From NCBI RefSeq assembly GCF_014596525.1, contig NZ_MSJP01000114.1, forward strand, positions 1-64,000: DNA of 64,000 nt, in the 5' to 3' direction. The DNA comes from Streptomyces sp. CBMA291. GTDB lineage: Bacteria; Actinomycetota; Actinomycetes; Streptomycetales; Streptomycetaceae. The position numbers were made by a program, and so were the translations under genes. Shown here in pieces: positions 17,817-26,061 of the stretch; the first letter of the stretch is position 1, and every line of letters starts with the position of its first letter. The notes under the pieces are model-generated. The model did no database searches. It was given only the letters and a program-made list of their open reading frames with translations, and was not told where the DNA came from.

Positions 17817-17916
17817 GCGGTCGCCGCCCTGGTCTGGCCGCCCGCCGCCCTGGTCCTGCTGCCCTGGTCCTGCCGCCCGAGCATCCGGACCGCCCGGCTC
17901 CCCGGCGCCCCTGGGG

Positions 17917-17967
17917 CCCGGCCTTCCGGACCGCCCGGCCTTCCGGACCGCCCGGCCTTCCGGTCCG
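17917..17967. repeat. 17-bp tandem repeat (three copies)
   Basis: CCCGGCCTTCCGGACCG is repeated at 17917, 17934 and 17951 (the last with one change). It lies in a 283-bp spacer that also holds CCTGAATACCCCGGTT-like repeats near 17990-18040. No gene is seen in the spacer. Confidence 0.8.
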
Positions 17968-18099
17968 TACGGCCCCCTGAATGCCCTGGTTCCTGAATAC
18001 CCCGGTTCCTGAGTATCCCGGCCCCGTGAGTACCCCGGCCGCCCGGCTGAGTACCCGTACGGATACGGCCGCCCCCGCCCCCGGCCCAAGCTGGGCGGC

Positions 18100-18390
18100 A
18101 TGAGCGACACACCGGTCACGCAGCAGAACACCACCTCCGCCTACTTCGCCCAGGCCGCCCTCTCCTTCGGCCTGGCGCTCGCGGCCATGGCCGTCGGGAT
18201 CTACCGGCTCGACGCGAGCGGCTGGGTGCGGGCCTTCCTCGCCGTCTCGGTCCTCTACCTCACCACCTCGGCCTTCACCCTCGCCAAGGTCGTCAGGGAC
18301 CGGCAGGAGGCCGGGCAGCTCGTCAGCCGGGTCGATCAGGCCCGCCTGGAGAAGCTCCTCGCCGAGCACGACCCCTTCCAGAAGCTCTGA
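18100..18390 (+). CDS. YiaA/YiaB family inner-membrane protein
   Basis: This 96-residue protein has two transmembrane helices (about residues 17-37 and 43-65), then a charged amphipathic C-terminal tail (VVRDRQEAGQLVSRVDQARLEKLLAEHDPF). The layout and the segment AYFAQAALSFGLALAAMAVGIY match the YiaAB two-helix family. The function of the family is unknown. It stands upstream of a TetR gene on the same strand. Confidence 0.85.
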   Translation: MSDTPVTQQNTTSAYFAQAALSFGLALAAMAVGIYRLDASGWVRAFLAVSVLYLTTSAFTLAKVVRDRQEAGQLVSRVDQARLEKLLAEHDPFQKL

Positions 18391-18398
18391 CCGGCTCT

Positions 18399-18413
18399 AA
18401 GCGCTTGCTCAGC
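18399..18413. promoter_or_regulatory. Operator candidate AAGCGCTTGCTCAGC upstream of TetR
   Basis: The palindromic core AAGCGCTT extends into a 15-mer that occurs identically at 19581-19595. Here it overlaps the likely -35 region of the TetR gene, with TATGGT at 18421-18426 as a possible -10. Confidence 0.6.
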
Positions 18414-18459
18414 TTCGTTGTATGGTGTTCGTCCTGACAGGGTCGAGAAGGAGTGCGGG

Positions 18460-19089
18460 ATGAGCACGGCGGAGGAGACGCCCACGGGCGAGGGCGCGCC
18501 CTGGGACGAGGTCGTGCCCGAGGCGGCCAGACGGCTGCTCGTGGCCGCCGTCGACGCCTTCGCCGAGCGGGGCTACCACGCCACCACCACCCGGGACATC
18601 GCGGGCCGCGCGGGGATGAGCCCCGCCGCGCTCTACATCCACTACAAGACGAAGGAAGAGCTGCTCCACCGGATCAGCCGGATCGGGCACGACAAGGCCC
18701 TGGAGATCCTCCGGGCCGCCGCCGACGGTCAGGGCACCTCCGCCGAGCGCCTCGCCGCCGCCGTCCGCTCCTTCGTCCGCTGGCACGCCGAGCGGCACGC
18801 CACCGCGCGGGTCGTCCAGTACGAGCTGGACGCCCTCGGCCCCGAGCACCGCGCGGAGATCGTGGAGCTGCGCCGGGAGTCGGACGCGACCGTACGCCGG
18901 ATCATCGACGAGGGCGTCGCGTCCGGCGAGTTCGACGTGCCGGACGTGCCCGGCACCACGGTCGCCATCCTCTCGCTCTGCATCGACGTGTCCCGCTGGT
19001 TCAACACCCAGGGCCGTCGGACGCCCGACGAGGTCGGCGCGCTCTACGCCGACCTCGTCCTGCGGATGGTCGGCGGTCAGAAGAAGTAG
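18460..19089 (+). CDS. TetR/AcrR family regulator (lipid-catabolism type)
   Basis: This 209-residue regulator has an HTH reading RLLVAAVDAFAERGYHATTT, IAGRAGMSPAALYIHYKTKEELLHR and a helical C-terminus typical of regulators of acyl-CoA catabolism. ATG 18460 follows GAAGGAG. Its 3' end overlaps the convergent MaoC gene by 13 bp. The same 15-bp site stands before this gene and before the MaoC gene, so it probably controls both. Ligand unknown, perhaps an acyl-CoA. Confidence 0.9.
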   Translation: MSTAEETPTGEGAPWDEVVPEAARRLLVAAVDAFAERGYHATTTRDIAGRAGMSPAALYIHYKTKEELLHRISRIGHDKALEILRAAADGQGTSAERLAAAVRSFVRWHAERHATARVVQYELDALGPEHRAEIVELRRESDATVRRIIDEGVASGEFDVPDVPGTTVAILSLCIDVSRWFNTQGRRTPDEVGALYADLVLRMVGGQKK

Positions 19090-19538
19090 CGCGAGACGGA
19101 CTCGGCGACGCAGACCGGCTTCTCCGAGCCCTCCCGCTCCACCGTCACCCTCGCCGTCACCTGGACGCCGCCGCCCGCCTCCTCGACCTTGGTCAGGACG
19201 GCGGTGGCGCGCAGTCGCGAGCCGACCGGGACGGGGGAGGGGAAACGCACCTTCTCGGTCCCGTAGTTGAGGCCCATCCGCATGCCCTCGACGGAGAGCA
19301 CCTGCGGGACGAACACCGGCAGCAGCGAGAGCGTCAGATAGCCGTGCGCGATGGTGGTGCCGAACGGCCCGGCGGCGGCGCGCTCCGGGTCGACGTGGAT
19401 CCACTGGTGGTCGCCGGTGGCCTCGGCGAAGAGGTCGACGCGCTTCTGGTCGATCTCCAGCCAGTCGCTGTACCCCAACTGCTCGCCGACACCCGCGCGC
19501 AGCTCCTCGGCGGAGGTGAAGATCCTCGGCTCGGCCAT
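19077..19538 (-). CDS. MaoC-family (R)-specific enoyl-CoA hydratase/dehydratase
   Basis: This 153-residue hot-dog-fold protein carries the hydratase motif ATGDHQWIHVDPERA with the catalytic Asp and His, followed by FGTTIAHGYLTLSL. It would hydrate a trans-2-enoyl-CoA. The ATG follows GGGAG. It overlaps the TetR gene 3' end by 13 bp (convergent), and a copy of the TetR-gene operator lies about 45 bp upstream of its start. It fits a small lipid-catabolism pair with the nearby acyl-CoA dehydrogenase. Confidence 0.9.
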   Translation of the reverse strand: MAEPRIFTSAEELRAGVGEQLGYSDWLEIDQKRVDLFAEATGDHQWIHVDPERAAAGPFGTTIAHGYLTLSLLPVFVPQVLSVEGMRMGLNYGTEKVRFPSPVPVGSRLRATAVLTKVEEAGGGVQVTARVTVEREGSEKPVCVAESVSRYFF

Positions 19539-19580
19539 GTCCCTGCTCCCTCTCGTGACACCTGTGCTCCAGCGCTGTCC

Positions 19581-19595
19581 AAGCGCTTGCTCAGC
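19581..19595. promoter_or_regulatory. Second AAGCGCTTGCTCAGC operator, upstream of MaoC gene
   Basis: This 15-mer is identical to 18399-18413 and sits 43-57 bp upstream of the MaoC start, which is read on the minus strand. It also lies about 65 bp before the soxR start. Confidence 0.6.
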
Positions 19596-19661
19596 ATGTG
19601 GGGCGGGGGCGGTGCTGTCAACGCGCCAGGAGGGGTCCGGCACGCCAGTAGGGTTCGGCGC

Positions 19662-20141
19662 GTGCCGCAGATTCCAGAGAAGGTCCATGAACTGACCGTC
19701 GGGCAGCTCTCCGCACGCAGCGGAGCCGCCGTGTCCGCGCTGCACTTCTACGAGGCGAAGGGGCTCATCACCAGCCGCCGCACCTCCGGGAACCAGCGCC
19801 GCTACGGGCGGGACACCCTGCGCAGGGTCGCCTTCGTGCGCGCCGCGCAACGGGTGGGCATCCCGCTCGCCACGATCCGCGAGGCACTCGCGCGGTTACC
19901 GGAGGAGCGCACCCCCACCCACGAGGACTGGGCCCGGCTCTCCGCCGCGTGGCGCACCGAACTGGACGAACGCATCCGGCAACTCGGGCGCCTCCGTGAC
20001 CACCTGACGGACTGCATCGGCTGCGGCTGCCTCTCCTTGGAAACCTGCGTCCTGTCCAACCCGGACGACGCCTTCGGCACCCGCATGGCGGGCTCCCGGC
20101 TCTTCCCGGTCGGCTCCCCGGTGCCGGGGGAGAAGCCGTAG
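19662..20141 (+). CDS. soxR: Redox-sensitive transcriptional activator SoxR
   Basis: This 159-residue MerR-family regulator has an N-terminal HTH (ELTVGQLSARSGAAVSALHFYEAKGLI), a dimerisation helix, and the 2Fe-2S cluster motif CIGCGCLSLETC (Cx2CxCx5C), which is diagnostic of SoxR. In Streptomyces SoxR responds to redox-active metabolites. A TTA codon at 19896-19898 suggests bldA-dependent translation. The GTG start is supported by the family N-terminus. No target gene with an obvious SoxR box was noticed nearby. Confidence 0.93.
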   Translation: MPQIPEKVHELTVGQLSARSGAAVSALHFYEAKGLITSRRTSGNQRRYGRDTLRRVAFVRAAQRVGIPLATIREALARLPEERTPTHEDWARLSAAWRTELDERIRQLGRLRDHLTDCIGCGCLSLETCVLSNPDDAFGTRMAGSRLFPVGSPVPGEKP

Positions 20142-20191
20142 GTTCCCGCCGGTGGTGCCCGGCGTTGTCACTCCGGCTCGCGCCAGGGGGT

Positions 20192-20392
20192 CTAGAACAG
20201 GGCGGTGGCAAGCCAGAAGAGACCCACCAGGACTCCCACGCCGCCGGCGAACCGAAGCGAACCCGCCCCCGCCGACCCCGTGGGCATGATGTCCGCGAGC
20301 CGGGCGAACACCCGATCCGCGACACCTCCCACGTTCCCGGCAAGCATCGCACCGGCCAGCACCACGACGACGCCGATCACAGCGGCAAACAC
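20192..20392 (-). CDS. Small hypothetical membrane protein
   Basis: This 66-residue protein has two hydrophobic segments (residues 2-21 and about 47-65) joined by a polar loop (DRVFARLADIMPTGSAG). I do not recognise a family. It lies downstream of the terminator that follows the PH-domain-like gene on the same strand, so it is probably transcribed separately. Confidence 0.55.
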   Translation of the reverse strand: MFAAVIGVVVVLAGAMLAGNVGGVADRVFARLADIMPTGSAGAGSLRFAGGVGVLVGLFWLATALF

Positions 20393-20472
20393 ATATCCCC
20401 CTCGGAATCACAGTTCACGGAAAAGCGGAAAGGCGCGGGGCTTCCCGCGAGTGCCCGCCCGGCTCACGGAAG

Positions 20473-20539
20473 CGGCCGGTCGTACGGCAGGCATGCCGTA
20501 CCGACCGGCCGTCGGCTCACGGAGGACCGTGAGCCGACG
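20473..20539 (-). terminator. Tandem hairpin terminator after the PH-like membrane protein
   Basis: A perfect 13-bp stem (20510-20522 with 20527-20539, loop AGGA) begins 4 nt after the stop at 20543. A second long hairpin with one bulge (20473-20489 with 20494-20511) follows. Confidence 0.75.
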
Positions 20540-20542
20540 AGG

Positions 20543-21100
20543 TCAGCCGCTGGTGAGGGCCATCCAGATGCCACCGGAAACCGCCAGGACGACGGCCGAG
20601 GCGAGGCACAGGTCAGCACTGCGGCACCGCGTCCAGCGGACCTGCGGATCCGCAGGGAGGATGGTCCCCTCCGAGGGGGTGGAACGCCGCCAGGCGTCGA
20701 TCTCCTGAAGGGCCCTCTCGCTCGTGCCCCTGAAGTGATCGATGACCGATCCTCCGAAGGCGAACACCGGGACGACCCGGTCTTCGCCGAGACGGATCTC
20801 CAGCGTTCCGCCGTCCGCGACCGCGACCTCACGGATCGCTTCCCTCGGCACGCGGTGGGTACGGAAGAAGTTCACCACGGTCAGCGCCGTGTCATCGAGC
20901 ACCACCTTGCAGTGGGCGACTCTTCCGATGACTCCGGCCGCCGAGAGGTAGACCGGGATGCCTTGCCAGCCCATCCGGAAACCGTTCGCGTCGGTGACGT
21001 TCTGGATCGCAGCGATCATGCCGATCCCCAGGATCGGGATGATCACCCAGGAGACCACCATCCACGAGATCCTTCTCGATGTCGTCGACTTCACCGTCAT
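20543..21100 (-). CDS. PH-domain-like membrane protein next to an RHS remnant
   Basis: This 185-residue protein has two N-terminal transmembrane segments (WMVVSWVIIPILGIGMIAA; IPVYLSAAGVIG), a soluble PH-like domain (CKVVLDDTALTVVNFFRTHRVPREAIREV, VFAFGGSVIDHF) and one C-terminal helix. It begins 15 nt after the stop of the RHS-type pseudogene on the same strand. That is the usual position for an immunity or accessory gene of a polymorphic toxin. An immunity role is inferred only from position. Confidence 0.7.
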   Translation of the reverse strand: MTVKSTTSRRISWMVVSWVIIPILGIGMIAAIQNVTDANGFRMGWQGIPVYLSAAGVIGRVAHCKVVLDDTALTVVNFFRTHRVPREAIREVAVADGGTLEIRLGEDRVVPVFAFGGSVIDHFRGTSERALQEIDAWRRSTPSEGTILPADPQVRWTRCRSADLCLASAVVLAVSGGIWMALTSG

Positions 21101-21115
21101 TCGCCTTGCTGTCCT

Positions 21116-21985
21116 TTAGATGGTGACGTTCTCCGCCTGGTACACGGTCTGCACACGGGTGCGGCTCGCGATCGCCGACGTACTCCAGCTTCCCGCGAGG
21201 CCCCTTGCCACTACTCCCCCGAGTGCCACCCAGAACAGTTCCTTCGCGGCGCCGCTGTAGTTCCAGCTGCCTGTCGTCAGACCGTCGCCGACGAGCTTCG
21301 CGTCACGATGGCCGCGCCCGCCACCGTACACAATCCGGCCGACGCCACGATGCAGAGGCCGAAACCGACCGTGGGCAGAACTCTGTCCCTCCAGCCTTCC
21401 CAGGTGCCGAACGTGTCGTGGAGGCCGGACTTCGGCTGGTCCCGGGCTGCCCCGAAGTTCCCCTTCATGATGTTCCCGAAGATGCCGTCCCTCTTTGCGC
21501 GCCTCGGCCTCCGCCTCGGCCTTGCGCTTGGCTGCCGCCGCCTTCCGCGCCTGTGCCTTGGCCTCCGCGACCTTGGCTGCGGCCGCTGCCTTTTTCGCGT
21601 CGTGGTGGAACACCTTGTAGTTCGCCGGATCCGCCCGGTACGCCTTGTACCTGCGCTGGGACTCCGGGTCCTTGCGGGGCTTCTGGTTCCAGAGGTACTG
21701 GCCGTTCTTCTTCGTGTAGTGGCCGGTCGTCAGGCCCCGGCCCTTCGCCCAGCAGTAGTCCGAGACGCCGTTTCCGCCGACCGGGCCGTCGGGGCGCAGG
21801 CCCGTCGGGTCGTACTCGCGGGCTCCCGGGTGCGTCAGGTCCGGCGGGTCGTTGGCGCCGCCGACGAAGTCCCGGGTGCCGAAGGCGTCTGACTGGGCCG
21901 TGCGCTTTCTCTGCCCCAACGCGCTGGGCGCGGGAAGCATCGTCGGCACCGGTGGCTGGGGAGGCTTCAGCAACCTCGCCTAGCA
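21116..21985 (-). pseudogene. Degraded RHS-repeat/polymorphic-toxin C-terminal region
   Basis: The frame begins with GTRDFVGGANDPPDLTHPGAREYDP, an RHS core signature, but jumps directly to TGLRPDGPVGGNG. The intervening TGRFISVDP...NPVTYSDP part of RHS proteins is missing, which suggests an internal deletion. An Ala/Lys/Glu coiled segment follows. Near 21490 the frame changes: removing one G gives RKEDGIFGNIMKGNFGAARDQPKSG. Near 21300 it changes back to end in SWNYSGAAKELFWVALGG. No RHS repeats lie upstream. It is therefore a truncated, twice-frameshifted tail; the paired shifts could also be sequencing errors. Confidence 0.75.
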
Positions 21986-22297
21986 CCGCGACCGCCTGCC
22001 GGACGGGGACCGGGCGCGAGTCCGGGGCCCGTCCGGCAGACGCGGGCCCGACCGAGGGGATCGCCGCGACCGCGGCGGTCCCCTCCGGTTTCCGCGCCGG
22101 AGCGGGGGGGGGCTCGGGGCGGCGGGGGACACGGCGCGAGCCGCGGGAAGTCGACGCGTGGCGGGTGGCCGGCCCGGAGACCGGTGCCTCAGGGCTCCCG
22201 TCGCACCCGGTGGGGGCGCGGGGCAGGGAGTTCCGGGGTCAGGCCACCGATGCCAGGGAGCAGTCCCGTCGCCGGGCTCGGGTCAGGGCGTCCGGGG
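21986..22297. repeat. Spacer containing a partial duplication of the next gene's 3' end
   Basis: No gene is seen here. The segment starting CCGGGGTCAGGCCACCGA at 22233 recurs at 22292 (59-bp period); the second copy is the end of the zinc-ribbon gene. The duplicated copy would encode RARRRDCSLASVA, against RARREECRLASVA in the gene. Confidence 0.7.
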
Positions 22298-22909
22298 TCA
22301 GGCCACCGAGGCCAGACGGCACTCCTCGCGCCGGGCCCGGGTCAGGGCGCCGGGGGTCAGGACCTCGCGTGGCACGTCCACGCCGCAGTCGCCGCAGACC
22401 GGGCCGAGCCTTGGTTCGTACGGGGCGATGGGGTCGCCCCAGGCGATGCGGGGGCTCGCGCAGACGGGGCACTCCTCGCCCGGCGTGCCCTCCAGGGCCC
22501 TGATCAGACGGCGCAGCACCTCGGGCAGCGGTTCCGTGGGGTGGACGTGCGGATCGCCGCACCGCACCACCCCGTTGCCGCCCCAGACCCGGCGGTGCCA
22601 GTCGTCGAGCGCGCCCAGCCGGCGCAGCCCGTCCTGCTTCTCACGCCGCCGCCGGGCGGCGAAACGCTCCTCGTACGCGAGCCATACGGCCCGCGCCTCC
22701 TCCAACTCGTCGAGCGCGGCCGTCAGCCGCCCAGGAGCGGGCTCCCGGTCCTCGGGACCGAAGCCGTGCCTGCCGCACAGATGGTCCCAGGTCGCCCTGT
22801 GCCCGTACGGCGCGAACCGCTCCAGACACTTGCGCAGCGAGTATCTGCGCAGCGCCATGTCACTTGCCGGATCGCGCACCTGTCTCGCGAGACTCCGGAA
22901 ACCGGCCAT
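22298..22909 (-). CDS. Hypothetical protein with C-terminal zinc ribbon
   Basis: This 203-residue protein is rich in Arg, Trp and charged residues. The middle is helical (RLTAALDELEEARAVWLAYEERFAARRRREKQ). The C-terminal part has two Cys pairs, CPVC and CGDC, about 25 residues apart, consistent with a zinc ribbon. An additional CGRHGF lies near residue 45. The ATG at 22909 follows GGAGGTGGCGGGAG. I do not recognise a named family. It may bind nucleic acid, but nothing around it shows a function. Confidence 0.65.
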   Translation of the reverse strand: MAGFRSLARQVRDPASDMALRRYSLRKCLERFAPYGHRATWDHLCGRHGFGPEDREPAPGRLTAALDELEEARAVWLAYEERFAARRRREKQDGLRRLGALDDWHRRVWGGNGVVRCGDPHVHPTEPLPEVLRRLIRALEGTPGEECPVCASPRIAWGDPIAPYEPRLGPVCGDCGVDVPREVLTPGALTRARREECRLASVA

Positions 22910-23127
22910 CTCCCGCCACCTCCGTCGCTGGTCGTTCCGCGATACCAGAGGGACGAACGAGCGGCCCCCGATGTTCCATCGAAATGCGGATGGCAGCCAT
23001 CAACGGGAGGGAAGAGACCCCCGGAACGCATGGGACCGGAGCGGCGGTCACCGGCAGACCGTCCTCGGCCTACCCCCTTCGACCTGCGGAAACGTCAGCT
23101 CCCCGGCCTCCGGCCCGGCCCGCCCCG

Positions 23128-24321
23128 CTACCGTCCCGTCCCCGAGGCCGCCACGACGACTCTGGCCAGTTCCGCACGGCGTATGTCTCCATGCGAGCGG
23201 ACCGCCTCCGACACGTCCACGCTCACACAGCCCGCCCCCGGCACCCCCTCGCGCAGCACCCGCCCCAGCGGCACCGTCGCCGTGCCGGGGACCGCCAGGA
23301 CCCCCGCGTGCCCCATCGCCTCCCAGCGCGTCCCAGCGCCGCCGGACGGGCCGGACGCGGAGTCGCCGACGAGCCGGGACGCCAGCGGATACAGCACGCC
23401 CAGCTCCGTGTCGTGCCGCGAGTAGCAGGCCACCACGGGCCCCCGCACCCGCCGCAGCACATCCGTCAGCGCCCCGGACCGCCCGGGGTCGTGCGGAAGC
23501 CGCGCCGCGAACACGTACGGGGAGAAGGCCCCCTGGAGGAGCGTCACCGAGGCCACCGGCCGCACCCCCGGCGGCAGCCCCTTCAGCGCGTACGCGACGA
23601 GCCGGGCGCCCATCCCGTGGCCGACGAGATGCACCCGCAGCCCCGGGGCTGCGCGGGCCACCTCGCCGAGCAGCGGCCCGAGCCCGGACTCTCCCACCAG
23701 CCGGGCCCGTTGCCGCAGCACGTGGTACGAGGTCTGGCGCAGCGCCTCCCGCGCGCCCCGCCAGTACCGCCCGAGACCCGGGACCTCCGGCGTCGCGCCC
23801 GTCCCGACGGCGTCGAGCGCGGACGTGAACCGGGCGCACATCTCCACCGGGTCGGCGGTCAGGAACTCCGGCACCCGCTCCCCGGGACCGGCCGGGCCCT
23901 CCGGCGGCAGGTCGGCGAGCTTCCGGAGCAGCGCCCCGAACCGGGCGAACGCGGCCTCCTCGGGCGCCGCCGCCACCAGGAGTTCCGTCAGCAGGGCGAG
24001 GACCGGTTCCTTCTCCGGAAGGACCGTCGCCAGGGCCCGGTAGTCGGGCCCCGGCTCGCCGCTGAAGACCATCGACGGCCAGATGAGACCCGCGTACCCG
24101 GCCTCCACGCCCGGTGCGAGCAGTTCGGGGAAGGGGGCGAAGAAGTCCGAGCAGAGCCGGGTCGCGCCCGACGGCGAGCTGTTCCACCCGTGCGCGAACA
24201 CCACCAGATCGCCCACCCCCTGCCGGGCGAGCGCGGCGAGGGCGCCGGCCTGCCCGGCGGGACCGTCACCCTCCTCGTCGAAGAGGAGTTCCCGGTACGG
24301 CTCCACACTCATCCCGGTCAC
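23128..24321 (-). CDS. Alpha/beta-hydrolase-fold protein with Gly in place of the nucleophile
   Basis: This 397-residue protein has an oxyanion-type segment DLVVFAHGWNSSPSGA and a nucleophile elbow region LRVHLVGHGMGARLVAYALKG. The family motif GxSxG reads G-H-G-M-G, so the catalytic serine appears replaced by glycine. Later SRHDTELG and a His in AMGHAG could be acid and base remnants. The GTG at 24321, after GGGAGG, was chosen; an ATG at 24312 is possible. Either this is a pseudo-enzyme or another residue is used. Role unknown. Confidence 0.8.
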   Translation of the reverse strand: MTGMSVEPYRELLFDEEGDGPAGQAGALAALARQGVGDLVVFAHGWNSSPSGATRLCSDFFAPFPELLAPGVEAGYAGLIWPSMVFSGEPGPDYRALATVLPEKEPVLALLTELLVAAAPEEAAFARFGALLRKLADLPPEGPAGPGERVPEFLTADPVEMCARFTSALDAVGTGATPEVPGLGRYWRGAREALRQTSYHVLRQRARLVGESGLGPLLGEVARAAPGLRVHLVGHGMGARLVAYALKGLPPGVRPVASVTLLQGAFSPYVFAARLPHDPGRSGALTDVLRRVRGPVVACYSRHDTELGVLYPLASRLVGDSASGPSGGAGTRWEAMGHAGVLAVPGTATVPLGRVLREGVPGAGCVSVDVSEAVRSHGDIRRAELARVVVAASGTGR

Positions 24322-24523
24322 GGCCGACCGTCCCTCCCGCGTCGGGGAGCCGTCGCGCCCCGTGCGCGGCGCGCGGGCGGCGGCTCCCGGGCGAGCATGC
24401 CCGCGCCGGGCCCCGGCCAGACCTGGACGGTGTCCGGAAGGCCCCATCCGGTGGATGGATGCGTGGATGCGTGGATGTACGGACGGCCGGCCGGACGGAC
24501 GGGGCCGGGGCGCGTGGGTCCGC
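24322..24523. repeat. Short spacer with GGATG(C/T)GT-type repeats
   Basis: Around 24450-24490 the motif GTGGATG is repeated four times, followed by GGACGGCC/GGCCGGAC copies. I see no gene or terminator here. Confidence 0.55.
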
Positions 24524-25918
24524 TCAGCGCAGGCGCGCCGCCGTGATCCGGGGGAAGTGGACCAGCAGGTCGTAGGAGCCGGCGAGCCGGACGGGGACGA
24601 GGGCCTCCGGCCAGGGGTAGACCGTCCCGATGTTCCGGGTCGGCCGGTATCCGCCGAGCCAGTCGCGAGCCGCCGGGGTGGTGCGCCGCAGGTCCAGGTA
24701 GAAGGCGCCGGGCGCGACCCGGTCGAGGACGGCGGCGTTGCTGTCGGGCCCGAGGGTGCCGACGGTGAAGGACCGCAGCGGCTCGCCGGGGGCGTCGGTG
24801 TCGTGCGCGTTGAAGGAACCCTGGCCGAAGGAGGCGCCGACGCTGACGTAGTCGGCGCCGAGGGCGTCCCGGAGGAAGGCGCCCTGGAGCCGGGGGTACT
24901 GGTGCGGGGCGGTGGTCTCGTAGCCCACGTGCCCGTTGTGCGCGGAGAGCACCATGCGGTCGCCCGTGTGCCGCTGCCACCACACGGTGTTCTCGGCCAT
25001 GATCCGGTCGCGGTAGAGCATGGCGTCGGCGAGCCCCGCCTCCGAGAAGAGGTCATGGGCCATCTCGGTGCCGACCTGGGCGATGGCCCGCGCGTGCTGG
25101 ACCGCCCACGCGGCCTCCTCGCGCGCCTTCGGATCCCGCGCGGGGCGCCGCCTTTCGAGCAGGGTCAGGGCCCGGTTCACCTCGTCGGCCATCCGCCGCC
25201 GCTCGGGCAGCGGCCTCGCCATGTACCCCAGCATCCAGCTCTCGACGCCGCCGGTGGGCCGCGAGGCCCGGTACAGCTCCCGGAAGCGGGGGAGGAGCGC
25301 CGGTTCGACGCGGGCTACGTAGGCGGTCACGGTGTCGAAGAGGTTCGGGCCCGCGTAGCCGAGGTCGTTGCCCATGAAACGGACCTGGTGGTCGGGGTGG
25401 AGCCGGTTGTGCCGCCGCATCCAGCGGAACAGGTCCAGGTACTCCTCGGTGTTCCACAGCCGGTACGACTCCTGGAACTCGTCCCGCATGAGGGCCTGGA
25501 TGTCGCCCTTTCCGGTGCGCACCCACGCGTCGACGAGGAGCCCGGTGGACCAGTTGGCCTCCAGGGCGAAGGTGGTGAAGCCCTGTTCCTCCACGAGGTG
25601 TTCGAAGATCCGGTGCTTGGCCTCGAAGAACTCGGCCGAACTGTGCGTGGCCTCGCCGATGCCGACGACCCTGGCCGATCCGATCATCCGGTCGAGTGGC
25701 CGTAAGTCGGTGAACGGGTGGGCGGTACGGGCGAGTTCGCGGGCGGGGTCGGGGGCGGAGGCGCGCGGGGGACCGGCGGCCCCGGCGGCGGGTGCCAGGG
25801 TGCCGAGACAGGCGGCGACGAGCAGACCGACGAGGGGGAGACGGCGACGGGCGGAGGGTCCGCGGGGCGTACGACGGCGAGGGGAGAGGCGGTGGAAGGC
25901 GGGGCTGCGGAGACTCAT
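24524..25918 (-). CDS. Secreted erythromycin-esterase family hydrolase
   Basis: This 464-residue protein has an N-terminal signal peptide (basic RR-rich stretch, then LPLVGLLVAACLGTLAPAAGAAG). The family motifs are GIGEATHSSAEFFEAK, FALEANWS and LSAHNGHVGYE, which hold the Glu/His catalytic cluster of Ere-type enzymes. Members hydrolyse macrolide lactones or unrelated esters, so drug resistance should not be assumed. A TTA codon at 25703-25705 (minus strand) may make it bldA-dependent. The start has a weak ribosome-binding site, so a slightly different start is possible. Confidence 0.88.
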   Translation of the reverse strand: MSLRSPAFHRLSPRRRTPRGPSARRRLPLVGLLVAACLGTLAPAAGAAGPPRASAPDPARELARTAHPFTDLRPLDRMIGSARVVGIGEATHSSAEFFEAKHRIFEHLVEEQGFTTFALEANWSTGLLVDAWVRTGKGDIQALMRDEFQESYRLWNTEEYLDLFRWMRRHNRLHPDHQVRFMGNDLGYAGPNLFDTVTAYVARVEPALLPRFRELYRASRPTGGVESWMLGYMARPLPERRRMADEVNRALTLLERRRPARDPKAREEAAWAVQHARAIAQVGTEMAHDLFSEAGLADAMLYRDRIMAENTVWWQRHTGDRMVLSAHNGHVGYETTAPHQYPRLQGAFLRDALGADYVSVGASFGQGSFNAHDTDAPGEPLRSFTVGTLGPDSNAAVLDRVAPGAFYLDLRRTTPAARDWLGGYRPTRNIGTVYPWPEALVPVRLAGSYDLLVHFPRITAARLR

Positions 25919-26061
25919 GGGGCCAGCCTGGTCGGCGACCGGACCGGCTGCCATCCCGCCGTCCCCCGGCCGCCGACGGGGGGCAGCCCCACCCGCCGCC
26001 GACGGGGGACAGACCACCCGACTCCGGCGGAGGCGGCCCCCCGGCGGGGGGGCAACGCCCC

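Noticed and set aside
19581..19662. SoxR box upstream of soxR
   Set aside because: The palindrome here is the AAGCGCTT site shared with the TetR gene, and it does not match the SoxR box I know.
24524..25918. Macrolide resistance gene
   Set aside because: The erythromycin-esterase family is broad; the protein is secreted and nothing nearby concerns macrolides.
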